Program-made: the position numbers and the translations under genes
Assembly: GCA_035539075.1 (NCBI GenBank)
Contig: DATLJB010000038.1
Coordinates: 1 to 64,000, forward strand
From: Dongia_B sp035539075
GTDB taxonomy: Bacteria > Pseudomonadota > Alphaproteobacteria > Dongiales > Dongiaceae
DNA length: 64,000 nucleotides
Reading direction: 5' to 3'
Shown here: positions 34,601 to 44,080 of the stretch, one piece after another
Position numbering within the stretch: the first letter of the stretch is position 1
Layout of the letters: every line of letters begins with the position of its first letter
The notes under the pieces: model-generated
Seen by the model: the letters and a program-made list of their open reading frames with translations, nothing else
Database searches by the model: none
What the model was told of the DNA's origin: nothing

Positions 34601-35305
34601 CTAGCGGGTATGCAGCCACCAATTATGCTCGTTGATCGAATAGACGGGCTGGTAGTGCTTGATGGAATTGGCGGGAACGACGGAGCTGATCTGGTTGTCG
34701 AGCATCATGGGCACATTGTTGACATAGACCACCAGCACGGCATGACCGAGCTGCAGATTGAGATCGCGCAAGGCGACGACGCGCATATCGTCGATCGGCA
34801 CGCCCAGGGCCCTGAGGGCCATATATTTGGCAATCGCATAATCCTCGCAGTCGCCGCTCTTTTTCAGGAACTCAAAAGGGGTTTCCCAATAATCCTCGCT
34901 GCCCCAGTTGTTGATGTCGAGGATGTAAGGATGCAGATTCATCTCGCGATTGACTTCGCGCATCTGCGTGGCGAGGTCCTGGCCCTTCAACCGGTTGATG
35001 AGATCATTCCAGCCTTTGGTCGTGCAGGTGGAGCTTTCGCACGGCGCACCGTTTTTCCAGCGCGCCAGCATGCTGTTCCATTTAGGGAACTTCTGCATAT
35101 TGGCGGACTGCAGTTCGTAACTGCCGAATAATTTGGGATAGCTGCGCGCGGCTGCGGGATGGGCGGGATAGCTGAGCAGGACGCAAAAGACCGAGACAAG
35201 CAGCGGCATGACGATCGCGCGCGACGCACGAACGCCTGCATCCCTGGTCCGGCAGGTACAGATACCAATCCCGCTTGCCAGAACGCTGATCAGCTTCGCG
35301 AGCAT
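34601..35305 (-). CDS. LapG-like transglutaminase-fold cysteine protease (BTLCP)
   Basis: A 234-residue exported cysteine protease. The catalytic cysteine is in KSGDCEDYAIAKYMALRALG, the histidine in LGHAVLVVYV and the aspartate in MLDNQI, the LapG triad. A signal segment (MPLLVSVFCVLLSYPAHPAAARS) leads to the periplasm. The start at 35305 is favoured by GCAGGAG five bases upstream; 35350 is possible. LapG cleaves large surface adhesins when its receptor LapD releases it. No LapD or adhesin is adjacent; a soluble degenerate EAL protein is downstream, and the divergent gene is a pseudo-HD-GYP protein. Confidence 0.87.
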   Translation of the reverse strand: MLAKLISVLASGIGICTCRTRDAGVRASRAIVMPLLVSVFCVLLSYPAHPAAARSYPKLFGSYELQSANMQKFPKWNSMLARWKNGAPCESSTCTTKGWNDLINRLKGQDLATQMREVNREMNLHPYILDINNWGSEDYWETPFEFLKKSGDCEDYAIAKYMALRALGVPIDDMRVVALRDLNLQLGHAVLVVYVNNVPMMLDNQISSVVPANSIKHYQPVYSINEHNWWLHTR

Positions 35306-35561
35306 CTCGCTCCTGCTACGACCACGGCCTTCCCCCACCCGGCCTGCCACGTCGCGGTCCCATTTCCGTTGCGGTTGTATCGGATGAATCGGCAGCGGAC
35401 AACCAATCTAATTTTAGCTATATTGGGCCGCCCGAACGGCCAGGGGCGGCCGTCCGGATTGAATGCGCTGCCGGACCATGTCGTCGTTTTGTCGAGCGGA
35501 TCCGGCCTCGTCTTCAGTTGGAAGCGCGACCGGCGCGATGGAAAAGAGCAGGAGAACAAGC

Positions 35562-37769
35562 GTGACGATCGGATCTGACCAGACGGGGAGTCAGGAGCGG
35601 ACGAGTGACGTTGGTCAAGGTGGGGATCTTTTCGACGACATGCCGCAGCGCGGAAAAATCGATCTCAAGATTCTCTTTCCTCTGCTGCTGCTGGTTATTC
35701 TCGGCGTTGCAGGCGTCTGGTCGATCAGCCGTTTCGTCGGCGAGGAGCGCGACCGCGAACTGACGCAGTGGCAGGTGCGGATGAGCATCATCGCCGACAG
35801 CCGCGCCGCCGAGATCAATCGCTGGCTGGACCGGCAGACCGGCGACCTGATCGGGCTCGCCGACAATGAATCCGTGCAGCTCTATGTCAGTTCCATCGCC
35901 GAGTTCAACGCCGCCGCGGCCAAGGGTCAGCAGGACGCGAACCAGCAGGACGAGGTCAACGGCTTTCGCGAATACCTGCGCAACCTGCTGACCGTCACTG
36001 CCGGCCGCACCGGCTTCCAGGGCCAGACCCAGCAGGCGCCGAAAGTCAATGAGCAGCAGACTGCAACAGAGGGCCTGCTGATCACCGACATGAGCGGCAC
36101 CGTCATTGCCACCTCTGCACAGGCGCCGGCCTTTGACGGCGACGTGAAATCCTTCGTCCAGGGCCTGCAGGGTGGCGCCAGCGGCACCAGTTCCATCTTC
36201 CTGAATGTTCGCGGCAACCCGACCATGGTCTTTGCCGTGCCGCTGTATGCGGTACAATCCGACAATGCGGCTAATGCGCAGATCGGCCGCATCATCGGGG
36301 TGAAGGAGATCAGCAACGAGCTCTATCCCCTGTTGCGCCAGCCGGGCGAGACCAGCCAGACGGCCAATACTGTCCTGCTGCTCAGCCATGACAACAAGGT
36401 AACCTATCTGTCGCCGGTCGCCGACGACAAACAGCCGGTCTCGCCGCTCGGCCTGGAACTGGATACCAGCACACCGGATCTCGATGCCGCCTTCGCCGTG
36501 CAGAATGTCAATGGCTTCGCGGTTGATCGCAAGGATTACCGGCGCAAGGATGTGCTGGTGGTTTCCCGCAGTCTGCAGCGCGTGCCGTGGGTCCTGATGT
36601 ACACCGTCGGCTATCAGGAAGCGCTCGGCGCCGCCGACCAGCGCTTCCAGCAGCTGACGACTTATCTCGGCCTCGCTTTGCTCGTCATGGCGATCGCCAT
36701 CATCGCCGTCTGGCGGCATGGGTCGTCGCGCCGCGCCAGCCTCGCAGCGGCGCAGTTCAAGAACATGGCACGGCGTTTCGCCGAGCAGCGTGAACTGCTG
36801 CAGATGGTGACCGACAGCCAGCCGACCAGCATTTTCATTCTCGATGAAGCCAACCGCTACCGTTTCGCCAATGCCCAGACGGCACAGCAGGCTGGGCTGA
36901 AGCCCGGTGAGTTGCTGGGCAAGGAGATCACTGCGGTGCTCGGCCCGGCCGCGGCCAAGCGCTATATTGCCCTCAGCAGGCAGGCGCGCGACCTCGGCGC
37001 CAATGTCACCGACGTCGCGCGGCTGGAACAGGCCAACAAGCTCAAAGTCGTGCAGACCGAGCAGATTCCCCTGGCCGACCATGTCAGCCATGCCCGGGAA
37101 GTGCTCACGGTGGAGCGCGATATCACCGATGTGGTCACCGAGCGCGAGCGCCGCGCCCGCACCCTGCAGCAATTGGTGAAGACGCTGGTCGAGGTGGTCG
37201 ACAAGCGCGACCCCTTCGCTGCCAACCACTCGATGCGGGTGGCGGCCATCGCCCGGGCCGTGGCGCTGGAAATGGGCCTCAGCGAGACCGAGGTGGAAAC
37301 CGCGGAGATCGCCGGCAATCTGCTCAATCTCGGCAAGATCCTCATTCCGAGCGATCTCCTTGCCAAGAGCGGCAACCTGACCGTCGAGGAGTTGAACCTG
37401 GTGCGCAACAGCATGCAGGCCAGCGCCGATCTTTTGCAGGATATCGAATTCGACGGTCCGGTGGTCGAGACGATGCGCCAGGCGCTGGCCCGTTGGGACG
37501 GTTCCGGTACCCCGCCGATCGCCGGCGAGCAGATTCTGGTGACGGCACGCATCATCGGCGCGGCCAACGCCCTGGTCGGCATGACCAGCGATCGTGCCTT
37601 CCGCTCGGCGATCGGCATCGATGAAGCGATCGAGAGCCTGCTGAAGCAGTCCGGCAAGGCCTTCGACCGCCGCGTGGTGGCCGCCCTGGTCAATTACGTC
37701 GACAATCATGGCGGCCGCGCCGCCCTGTTGGCCGCCGCCTCCGGCATCACGGAACCGACGGCGAGCTGA
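35562..37769 (+). CDS. Membrane Cache/PAS protein with metal-ligand-less HD-GYP domain
   Basis: A 735-residue inner-membrane protein. TM1 (FPLLLLVILGVAGVWSISRF) and TM2 (LGLALLVMAIAIIAVW) bracket a periplasmic dCache-like sensor of about 300 residues; a PAS domain (TSIFILDEANRYRFANAQTAQQAGL) precedes an HD-GYP fold. That fold has lost its metal site: HD is LN in GNLLNLGKI, the HHE is ALA in RQALARWDGSGTPP (GYP is GTP), and the later DvfdA is AANA. Only the early HSMRVA remains. So it cannot be a c-di-GMP phosphodiesterase of the known type. GTG 35562 chosen for its AGGAG; an ATG at 35538 is possible. Confidence 0.8.
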   Translation: MTIGSDQTGSQERTSDVGQGGDLFDDMPQRGKIDLKILFPLLLLVILGVAGVWSISRFVGEERDRELTQWQVRMSIIADSRAAEINRWLDRQTGDLIGLADNESVQLYVSSIAEFNAAAAKGQQDANQQDEVNGFREYLRNLLTVTAGRTGFQGQTQQAPKVNEQQTATEGLLITDMSGTVIATSAQAPAFDGDVKSFVQGLQGGASGTSSIFLNVRGNPTMVFAVPLYAVQSDNAANAQIGRIIGVKEISNELYPLLRQPGETSQTANTVLLLSHDNKVTYLSPVADDKQPVSPLGLELDTSTPDLDAAFAVQNVNGFAVDRKDYRRKDVLVVSRSLQRVPWVLMYTVGYQEALGAADQRFQQLTTYLGLALLVMAIAIIAVWRHGSSRRASLAAAQFKNMARRFAEQRELLQMVTDSQPTSIFILDEANRYRFANAQTAQQAGLKPGELLGKEITAVLGPAAAKRYIALSRQARDLGANVTDVARLEQANKLKVVQTEQIPLADHVSHAREVLTVERDITDVVTERERRARTLQQLVKTLVEVVDKRDPFAANHSMRVAAIARAVALEMGLSETEVETAEIAGNLLNLGKILIPSDLLAKSGNLTVEELNLVRNSMQASADLLQDIEFDGPVVETMRQALARWDGSGTPPIAGEQILVTARIIGAANALVGMTSDRAFRSAIGIDEAIESLLKQSGKAFDRRVVAALVNYVDNHGGRAALLAAASGITEPTAS

Positions 37770-37870
37770 ACCCGGCACACGGCCCCGTTGGCGGATGCCA
37801 TCGGCGCCGCGGGACACGCGATGGTGGACAGGGGATGAGGGGTATGCCGCTGCAGGCGGCGGGCGGCGGA

Positions 37871-38308
37871 TCAGGAGGCCAGTTGGGTCGCCAGTGTTTC
37901 GACGCGCATCAGGCGACGGCAGGCCGCCTGGGCGATATGCAGGGTCTGGGCGCGGCGCCGCGCCGCGTGAAGTGGGGTCAGGGGTGCCGGGCGGATGATC
38001 GCGGCGCCATGGCCGTCGGCGATGATCAGGCCGCAATCGGACGGTAGAATCTCCTGCGGAAAATCCGCTGCGACGCCGAAGAAGAACCGGTCACAGAAAT
38101 CGCGGTAGTCCCACCATTTGCGGTCGCTGATGAAGTCTGTGCGACTGCTCTTGATCTCGACGATGACGATTTCTCCTTGCGCATCGACCGCCACTAGGTC
38201 GGCCCGCCGGCCGTTGGGCAGCGGAAATTCGCTCAGCGCCGCCAGACCGAGATCGCCGAACAAAGCGATAATGCCGCGGCTTAACCGCAATGCCGCCTTA
38301 TCTTCCAT
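37871..38308 (-). CDS. MmcB-family DNA repair protein
   Basis: A 145-residue protein of the MmcB family seen in alphaproteobacteria. It looks like a restriction-endonuclease-type fold: ADLVAVDAQGEIVIVEIKSSRTDFISDRKWWDYRDFCDRFFFGV contains the D...ExK catalytic core. Caulobacter MmcB is part of the SOS-induced set, implicated in cross-link damage. GGAGG precedes the ATG. It converges with the HD-GYP-like gene; the gap shows no clear hairpin. Confidence 0.88.
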   Translation of the reverse strand: MEDKAALRLSRGIIALFGDLGLAALSEFPLPNGRRADLVAVDAQGEIVIVEIKSSRTDFISDRKWWDYRDFCDRFFFGVAADFPQEILPSDCGLIIADGHGAAIIRPAPLTPLHAARRRAQTLHIAQAACRRLMRVETLATQLAS

Positions 38309-38517
38309 CGCCTGCCTCCTTCATCCGCACCGCGCCGCTTCCTTCAAATACGCGCGATAACCCGCTTTTGAACCCTTTGTGGAAACTTGGATCTAACGGC
38401 TTAAAGGCCAGCGGCTCAATAAAATAAAGCGGTCGGATGCCGTGGCTTAGGCGGCGGCCGAGGCGACACCGGCCGCTGTACACTTGAGATGAGCAAAGGC
38501 AATCGCTATCAAGTGTC

Positions 38518-39321
38518 ATGGGTCCAGACACGCCATCGGAACCGGCCGCGGAGGCCGCCTCCCTCAGCCCCCCCCATCTGCCGCCGCAACGCGGCGAGGA
38601 TAGCGGTGGTGAGCCGCCGGCCGCCGCCGATGCCGCAAAGCCTCGCCGCCGCCGCCTCGGTCGACTGATCCGGCGCATCCTCGTCATCTGGTTCGGCGGA
38701 TCGCTCGCTTTGGTCGCGCTTTACCGCATCATCCCGCCGCCGATCACGCCCTTGATGGTCATCCGGCTGGTATCCGGCGAGGGCCTCGCAAAAACCTGGC
38801 GGAGCTACGGCGATCTCTCACCCAATCTCGCTCGCGCCGTCATCACTTCGGAAGACAGCCTGTTCTGCCAGCATAACGGCTTCGACTGGTCGGCGCTGGA
38901 CAAGGCCTGGCAGCGCAATCAGCGCGCCAAACGTATCCATGGCGGCAGCACGATCAGCAACCAGACCGCCAAGAATGTTTTTTTGTGGCCGGACCGCACC
39001 TATATCCGCAAAGCCTTCGAAGCCTATTTCACGGTGCTGATCGAAACGCTCTGGAGCAAGAAGCGGATCCTGGAAGTCTATCTGAACGTGGTCGAGTGGG
39101 GACACGGCGTCTATGGCGCCGAAGCGGCGGCCCGCAGCTATTTCAAGAAGTCGGCGCATGATCTGACCCGGCGCGAAGCGGCATTGCTGGCCGCCATCTT
39201 GCCCAATCCCCGGCAATGGTCCGCCAGCAGGCCGAGCGCCTATATTCGTGGCCGCGCCAGCACGATCGAAGCGCGCATGGCCGATACCGCCGATCCGACC
39301 GGCGACCCCTGCAAAGAGTAA
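38518..39321 (+). CDS. mtgA: Monofunctional peptidoglycan glycosyltransferase
   Basis: A 267-residue MtgA. A Pro/Arg-rich cytoplasmic tail of about 50 residues leads to one membrane helix (RILVIWFGGSLALVALYRII). The GT51 motifs are in order: AVITSEDSLFCQHNGFDW (motif 1 with the catalytic glutamate), GGSTISNQTAKNVFLW (motif 2), KKRILEVYLNVVEWGHGVYGAEAAARSYF (motifs 3-4 with the second glutamate) and REAALLAAILPNPRQWS (motif 5). It polymerises lipid II glycan strands without a transpeptidase domain. N-terminal tail is longer than in E. coli MtgA. Confidence 0.95.
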   Translation: MGPDTPSEPAAEAASLSPPHLPPQRGEDSGGEPPAAADAAKPRRRRLGRLIRRILVIWFGGSLALVALYRIIPPPITPLMVIRLVSGEGLAKTWRSYGDLSPNLARAVITSEDSLFCQHNGFDWSALDKAWQRNQRAKRIHGGSTISNQTAKNVFLWPDRTYIRKAFEAYFTVLIETLWSKKRILEVYLNVVEWGHGVYGAEAAARSYFKKSAHDLTRREAALLAAILPNPRQWSASRPSAYIRGRASTIEARMADTADPTGDPCKE

Positions 39322-39375
39322 CTCGTTGGCTGCGTGGGGCTTCGGCGGCACGATGCGCAAGCAGAGGATGGAAGG

Positions 39376-39636
39376 TCAGCCATCCTTCATCAGGCGCTGC
39401 AGCTTCTCCGCGAGAAGCCGCTGCCCGGCATCGCTCTTCAAGCGCTGCTGCACCTGCTGCTTTGCCGCCTGTACCTGAAAAGCCTGCGCCAGCCGTTCCT
39501 GCCGATCCGGCGTCATGACCTTTTGCGCCAGCATTTCCCGCTGCGTCATGAGGTCCTGCTTTGTGGGCGCGGTTGCTTTCGCCGCCTGCTTTCCGGCGGC
39601 GGGCTTGCCGCCGAACAATTTTCCGAACAGTCCCAT
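39376..39636 (-). CDS. Small basic soluble protein of unknown function
   Basis: An 86-residue protein I do not recognise. It starts MGLFGKLFGGKPAAGKQ, a glycine/lysine-rich tract resembling those of small helical proteins, and continues as a long charged helix (REMLAQKVMTPDRQERLAQAFQVQAAKQQVQQRL, ending LLAEKLQRLMKDG) with heptad-like spacing, so a coiled coil is likely. It converges with mtgA with 54 bases between. No signal peptide or membrane segment. Confidence 0.65.
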   Translation of the reverse strand: MGLFGKLFGGKPAAGKQAAKATAPTKQDLMTQREMLAQKVMTPDRQERLAQAFQVQAAKQQVQQRLKSDAGQRLLAEKLQRLMKDG

Positions 39637-40009
39637 TTGTGCTCCGAAACCATCCCGACCGAGAGAAGGATTGCCAAGTCAGGCTATCCCGGAAAAATTA
39701 ACGTTTTCTCAAATCGCCGGCGCTTTCCGCGCCCGCCGCGGCAGGAGGCAGGTGTCGGAGGGAAGCAGGCGCCAGAAAGGAAACGGCCCCCTGGCCGGCT
39801 CGGTCCTAAAACGCCGTTATAAGCCCGATTCTTACCGATCCTCATAAAATCCGCACAGAAACAGTAGGTTAATAGCAACGACCATCCTTATCTGCGCGGA
39901 TCGGTTGTATGAAGAACGGCCGCTAAGCGTCGGGTCATAAACAGATTCGAAACAATTCCTTGCGACCATTGACACTTCAGGACAGTAATCCGTCGACCTT
40001 CAGCCGTTC
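39637..40009. other. Intergenic region upstream of the multi-PAS kinase
   Basis: The 373-base divergent gap lies between the small basic protein (minus) and the large kinase (plus). It is somewhat AT-richer near 39830-39970 and contains TTGACA at 39969-39974 without a convincing -10 partner. No gene, long dyad or repeat is visible. Confidence 0.45.
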
Positions 40010-43000
40010 ATGAACGCAGTCGAACCGCATCCGCCGCGCTCGCCAGATCGCGAGCCGCCCCGTCGCGATACCGCGGCGCCCTGGGGAGCGCGCCGAGCGG
40101 TCGGCGGGATTCCGGTCAAGATCGTGCTGCCGATCGTCCTGCTGACGCTGATCATGGCCACCGGTGCCATCTGGCTGATCAACCGCTCGGCCGAGCAGAC
40201 CGCCAGGATAAGATTGACCCAGCTCGCTGTCGCTGTCGCCGAGCAGACGGACCGCGACCTGCTGCAAATCAACGACGTGCTGGACAGCGGCGCTCGTTTC
40301 GTCGCCGGCGCGGCCGATATCAACCGCGGCGACAGCAACCGGCTGCAGGAGCAGATAAGGCCGCGCATGATCGGCGCGCCGCTGCTGCGCGGCCTGGTCT
40401 TTTCCGATATGACCGGCACGCGGCGGGTGATTACCCGCGACTTCAATAATCCGCTTTACGGCTTCGACGCAAAAATCGTGTTGGCGGATTATCTCGCCCA
40501 TCCGAGCCCGGGACTTTTCGTCAGTGCGCCCTTCAGCTTCACGACGGGTGGCGCCGGCATTCCTATTTCCCGCGCCGTCGTCGGCAGCGACGGCGCGCTC
40601 AAGGGGCTCGTGACCGTATTGCTCGACGCCGATCTTCTGGCCGAGTTCTATCGCTCGATCGACCCTTCCGCCGCCGATAACGTCCTCCTCTTGCGCGATG
40701 ACGGCCTTGCCTTGATCGGCAAGGCCACGATGTCCCCGCCGCTCACTGCCGCCGTGAAGCAACAACTGCCGGCAGCCCTCAGCCGCGACAACCGCGACAA
40801 CGATCTCGGCAAGGATGCGGCACCGGTCGACATCGTAAGCCAGGACCAGGCGATCAATTTCGCCGCGGCGAAGCAAGTGGCCGGGACGCCGATGATCGCC
40901 GTAGCGATGACCGACCGCCGCTTCATCCGCCAGAACTGGCAGTTGCAAGGCATTATCGTCGTCGCGGTGATCGCCGTCGCCGGCCTCGCTTTGCTGGCGA
41001 TGGCGTTATTCCTGCGGCGGCGGATCATTGCCAACGAACATATGCTTCAATCGCAAGCCGATTTCGTGAACCTGATCATCGATTCGGCCGAAGTGATGAT
41101 TTTCGTGCGCAACCGCCAGGGCCGTGTCATTCGCGTCAACCAGACCGGCGAACGGAAGCTTGGCTACACCGCCGAGGAATTGAGCGATCACGATACCTGG
41201 GTCTCCATGATTCCCCCGGAAGAGGTGGACGGCGTTATCGGTGCCTTCATGCGCAACGACCCTGCGGCCTATCCGAACTCGCACGAGAACCACCTGATCA
41301 CCCGCCACGGCGAAGCTCGGTTGTTCCGCTGGTCCAATGTCGCCGTGCTCGACAAGTTCGGGCGGGTGTCGCTTGTGATCGGCATCGGCGAGGATATCAC
41401 CGTCGCGGCCCAGGCGCGCCGCCTGCGCGAGCGCAGCCGGATCGCCATGGGCCATGCCCAGCGCTTGGCCGGCCTCAGGCACTATTACCATGGCGAAGCC
41501 GCCGCCGATCAGGACAGCACGGTCCTGTCCTATTATGCGCAGATGGCGGACATTCTCGGCCTGGCGCTCGCCGACATCCCGCGCGATGTCGAGACTTTCA
41601 CGGCCCGCTTCATTCATCCCGACGATCAGCAGATGGCGCTGTCGCATTATCGCGATTTCGAAGCCGGCAGGATCGACCAGTATCTCATCGAATACCGGCT
41701 GGTGCGGCCCGATGGCGAGATGCGGTATCTGCGCGAGGCCACCAAGCGGCTGATCGATGCCCTCGACAATGTCCGGCAATCGATCGGCGTCATCCAGGAC
41801 GTGACCGATATCCGACAAACCCAGCTGGCGCTCGAACGGCATGTGACCCTGATGAACCGGGCGCAGACGATCGCCAAGATGTGCTACTGGTACTTCGAGC
41901 CGGCGGCACAGCCGACCAGCTTCGACGACGGCCAGTATTACTATTCAGAGAACGCCGCCGACATCTTCGGCCTGCCGCCTTCGCTGCTGAACATGTCCGA
42001 GAGTCGTTTCGCGGCCGAGCTGGTTCATCCTGATGACCGCGACTTCGTCTATAATTCCTATCGTGATTTCGTCACCGGAGACGAGCTGAAATACCAGCGC
42101 GTCTATCGCCTGCTTCTGCAGGACGGCACGGTGCGCTACGTTTCCGATGCCGGCGAGAAGCGGCTCTCGCCCGACGGACGCCTGACCCTTATTCTCGGCA
42201 TCTCGCAGGATGTCACCACCCTGCATCTGTCCGAAGCCTCATTGCGCCGCACCGAAACCCAGCTCCGCCACGCCTTGCGCATCGCCGCCATGGGGCATTG
42301 GCACGCGGAGTACAGCGAAATTGCCGGCGGCGGTTATCGCATGCAGTTCTCGGACGAGGCGGCAGCGATCTTCGGCGTTCCGACCGGCGCCATCGCGCAA
42401 CTGGATCTTGACGGCTTCGTAGACCGGTTCATCCATGATGCCGATGACCGCTATCTCACACGGCATCACATGCAGCGGTTCTGGGCCGGCACCGAGACCT
42501 CGCTATCGACGGAGTTCAAGATCACCCATAGCGACGGCGCTCTGCGTATCGTCCGCCTGGTCGCCGAACGGATTTCCGCCAGCGGGCCGACATCGGTGCA
42601 GATGATCGGCGTGGTGCAGGATATCACCGACCTGCGGCATCGCGAGTTGGCGATGCTGCAGACGGAAGCGCTGCTTCAGCATGTCCACCGCATGGCGAAG
42701 ATCGGCTATTGGCTGTGGCATCCCTCGGAGAATCTGGAATCGAGCCAGGGCCATATCCGCTATTCAGAAGGGCTCGTCGAGATGCTCGGTATCGACACCG
42801 AGGACTATCACGGCGACGACGAGGCCTTCTGCGAGAAATATGTTCATGCCGACGACAAGGCGGGCGTGCTGAAAGCCTTCCTGGATTATCGGCGCGGCCT
42901 CAAGGACGGCTATGTGCTCGACTACCGCTTCATTCATCCCGACGGCAACACCGTTCATTTGAAATCGGCGGCCATGCGGGTCCGCGACGATGCCGGACAT

Positions 43001-43846
43001 ATCCTTTATGCGATCGGTGTCGCCCAGGATGTCAGCCTGCAGAAGCACCATGAGCAGGAACTGATCCAGGCGAAGAACGAGGCAGATCTGGCGAACCGGT
43101 CGAAGACCGAGTTCCTCACCAATATGAGCCACGAATTGCGGACCCCCCTCAACGCCGTGATCGGCTTCTCGCAATTGATCAAGGATCAGGCCTTCGGCCC
43201 CAATTCCGACCGCTATGTCAGCTATGCGGAGGACATCAACAACAGCGGCAAGCTGCTACTGGACCTGATCAACGACATCCTCGACATGTCGCGCATCGAG
43301 GCGGGCCGGCTGGTCCTGGGCGAGGAGACCATCTCCCTGCATGGTGCCATTCAGGATTGTATCCGGCTTGTCATGCCGCGCGCTGCCGAAGGTCAGGTTC
43401 AGCTCGAATGCGCGACGGACCCGGACCTGCCGGCCATTACCGCCGATCCCCGCTCGCTGAAGCAGATCCTGCTGAACGTGCTGTCGAATGCGGTGAAGTT
43501 CACGCCGCAGCATGGCCGCGTCACCATCGCCGCCGAGATCGTCGCCGACGGCGACCTGCGGATCATCATCAGCGATACCGGCATCGGCATTCCGTCCGAT
43601 GTACTGCCGAATCTGTTCGCCCCCTTCCGCCAGGGCGACAATTCGATCAGCCGCCGCTTCGGCGGAACCGGCCTGGGCCTGGCGATCAGCCGGAAACTGA
43701 TCGAACTCCATGGCGGCAGCGTGGCGATCGAGAGCGAGGCCGGGCAGGGAACTACAGTCTATCTGACCTTTCCCGCCGCCCGCCTGGTGCAGGCCGACGG
43801 TATGCCGCGGTCCGGCGAGGCCCGAAGCCTCGTTTTCCGCCGTTAG
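40010..43846 (+). CDS. Membrane sensor histidine kinase with five PAS domains
   Basis: A 1278-residue kinase. TM1 is near residues 38-58 and TM2 near 310-332, enclosing a periplasmic Cache-like sensor (PFSFTTGGAGIPISRAVVGSDGALKG is the typical dCache core). Then come five PAS segments: the first (FVRNRQGRVIRVNQTGERKLGYTAEEL) and four PAS_3-type copies each starting in an AKxxYW/MGHW pattern and ending with a GVxQDVTD-like C cap. HisKA is KTEFLTNMSHELRTPLNAVIGF; HATPase has NVLSNAVKFTP, DTGIGIP, FGGTGLGLAIS. There is no receiver domain and no regulator nearby, so the output is unknown. No conserved heme or flavin cysteine is obvious. Confidence 0.93.
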   Translation: MNAVEPHPPRSPDREPPRRDTAAPWGARRAVGGIPVKIVLPIVLLTLIMATGAIWLINRSAEQTARIRLTQLAVAVAEQTDRDLLQINDVLDSGARFVAGAADINRGDSNRLQEQIRPRMIGAPLLRGLVFSDMTGTRRVITRDFNNPLYGFDAKIVLADYLAHPSPGLFVSAPFSFTTGGAGIPISRAVVGSDGALKGLVTVLLDADLLAEFYRSIDPSAADNVLLLRDDGLALIGKATMSPPLTAAVKQQLPAALSRDNRDNDLGKDAAPVDIVSQDQAINFAAAKQVAGTPMIAVAMTDRRFIRQNWQLQGIIVVAVIAVAGLALLAMALFLRRRIIANEHMLQSQADFVNLIIDSAEVMIFVRNRQGRVIRVNQTGERKLGYTAEELSDHDTWVSMIPPEEVDGVIGAFMRNDPAAYPNSHENHLITRHGEARLFRWSNVAVLDKFGRVSLVIGIGEDITVAAQARRLRERSRIAMGHAQRLAGLRHYYHGEAAADQDSTVLSYYAQMADILGLALADIPRDVETFTARFIHPDDQQMALSHYRDFEAGRIDQYLIEYRLVRPDGEMRYLREATKRLIDALDNVRQSIGVIQDVTDIRQTQLALERHVTLMNRAQTIAKMCYWYFEPAAQPTSFDDGQYYYSENAADIFGLPPSLLNMSESRFAAELVHPDDRDFVYNSYRDFVTGDELKYQRVYRLLLQDGTVRYVSDAGEKRLSPDGRLTLILGISQDVTTLHLSEASLRRTETQLRHALRIAAMGHWHAEYSEIAGGGYRMQFSDEAAAIFGVPTGAIAQLDLDGFVDRFIHDADDRYLTRHHMQRFWAGTETSLSTEFKITHSDGALRIVRLVAERISASGPTSVQMIGVVQDITDLRHRELAMLQTEALLQHVHRMAKIGYWLWHPSENLESSQGHIRYSEGLVEMLGIDTEDYHGDDEAFCEKYVHADDKAGVLKAFLDYRRGLKDGYVLDYRFIHPDGNTVHLKSAAMRVRDDAGHILYAIGVAQDVSLQKHHEQELIQAKNEADLANRSKTEFLTNMSHELRTPLNAVIGFSQLIKDQAFGPNSDRYVSYAEDINNSGKLLLDLINDILDMSRIEAGRLVLGEETISLHGAIQDCIRLVMPRAAEGQVQLECATDPDLPAITADPRSLKQILLNVLSNAVKFTPQHGRVTIAAEIVADGDLRIIISDTGIGIPSDVLPNLFAPFRQGDNSISRRFGGTGLGLAISRKLIELHGGSVAIESEAGQGTTVYLTFPAARLVQADGMPRSGEARSLVFRR

Positions 43847-44067
43847 TCTTCCGCCGCCGGCTGTCCTTTCCCGGTCCGCGGCGGGCTTTCCGCCCGGCCC
43901 GCCGCCCCCTGAGCCCCCCGGCCGCCTTGGGGGGATCGCCGCATAGCAGCCCCGCACGGTCGCGGCTTGCGCGGAAACAGGGTTGCCGTATGGTTTCACC
44001 ATGATTATTGAATGACGTCTTGCCGGCCGGGCCGAAACCGTGATGCGGCAGGATCGCAATCGGGTTT

Positions 44068-44080
44068 GGAGGTCGATTTG
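44068..44080 (+). promoter_or_regulatory. Shine-Dalgarno and TTG start of ilvD
   Basis: GGAGG at 44068-44072 lies five bases before TTG at 44078. The TTG gives LAQYRSRTSTHGRNMAG, the expected IlvD N-terminus (normally MxxYRSRTSTHGRNMAG), so this is the start rather than the upstream ATG at 44012. Confidence 0.7.

Noticed and set aside
35514..38036. 840-codon minus-strand frame opposite the pseudo-HD-GYP gene
   Set aside because: Arg/His/Gly-rich shadow spanning several genes.
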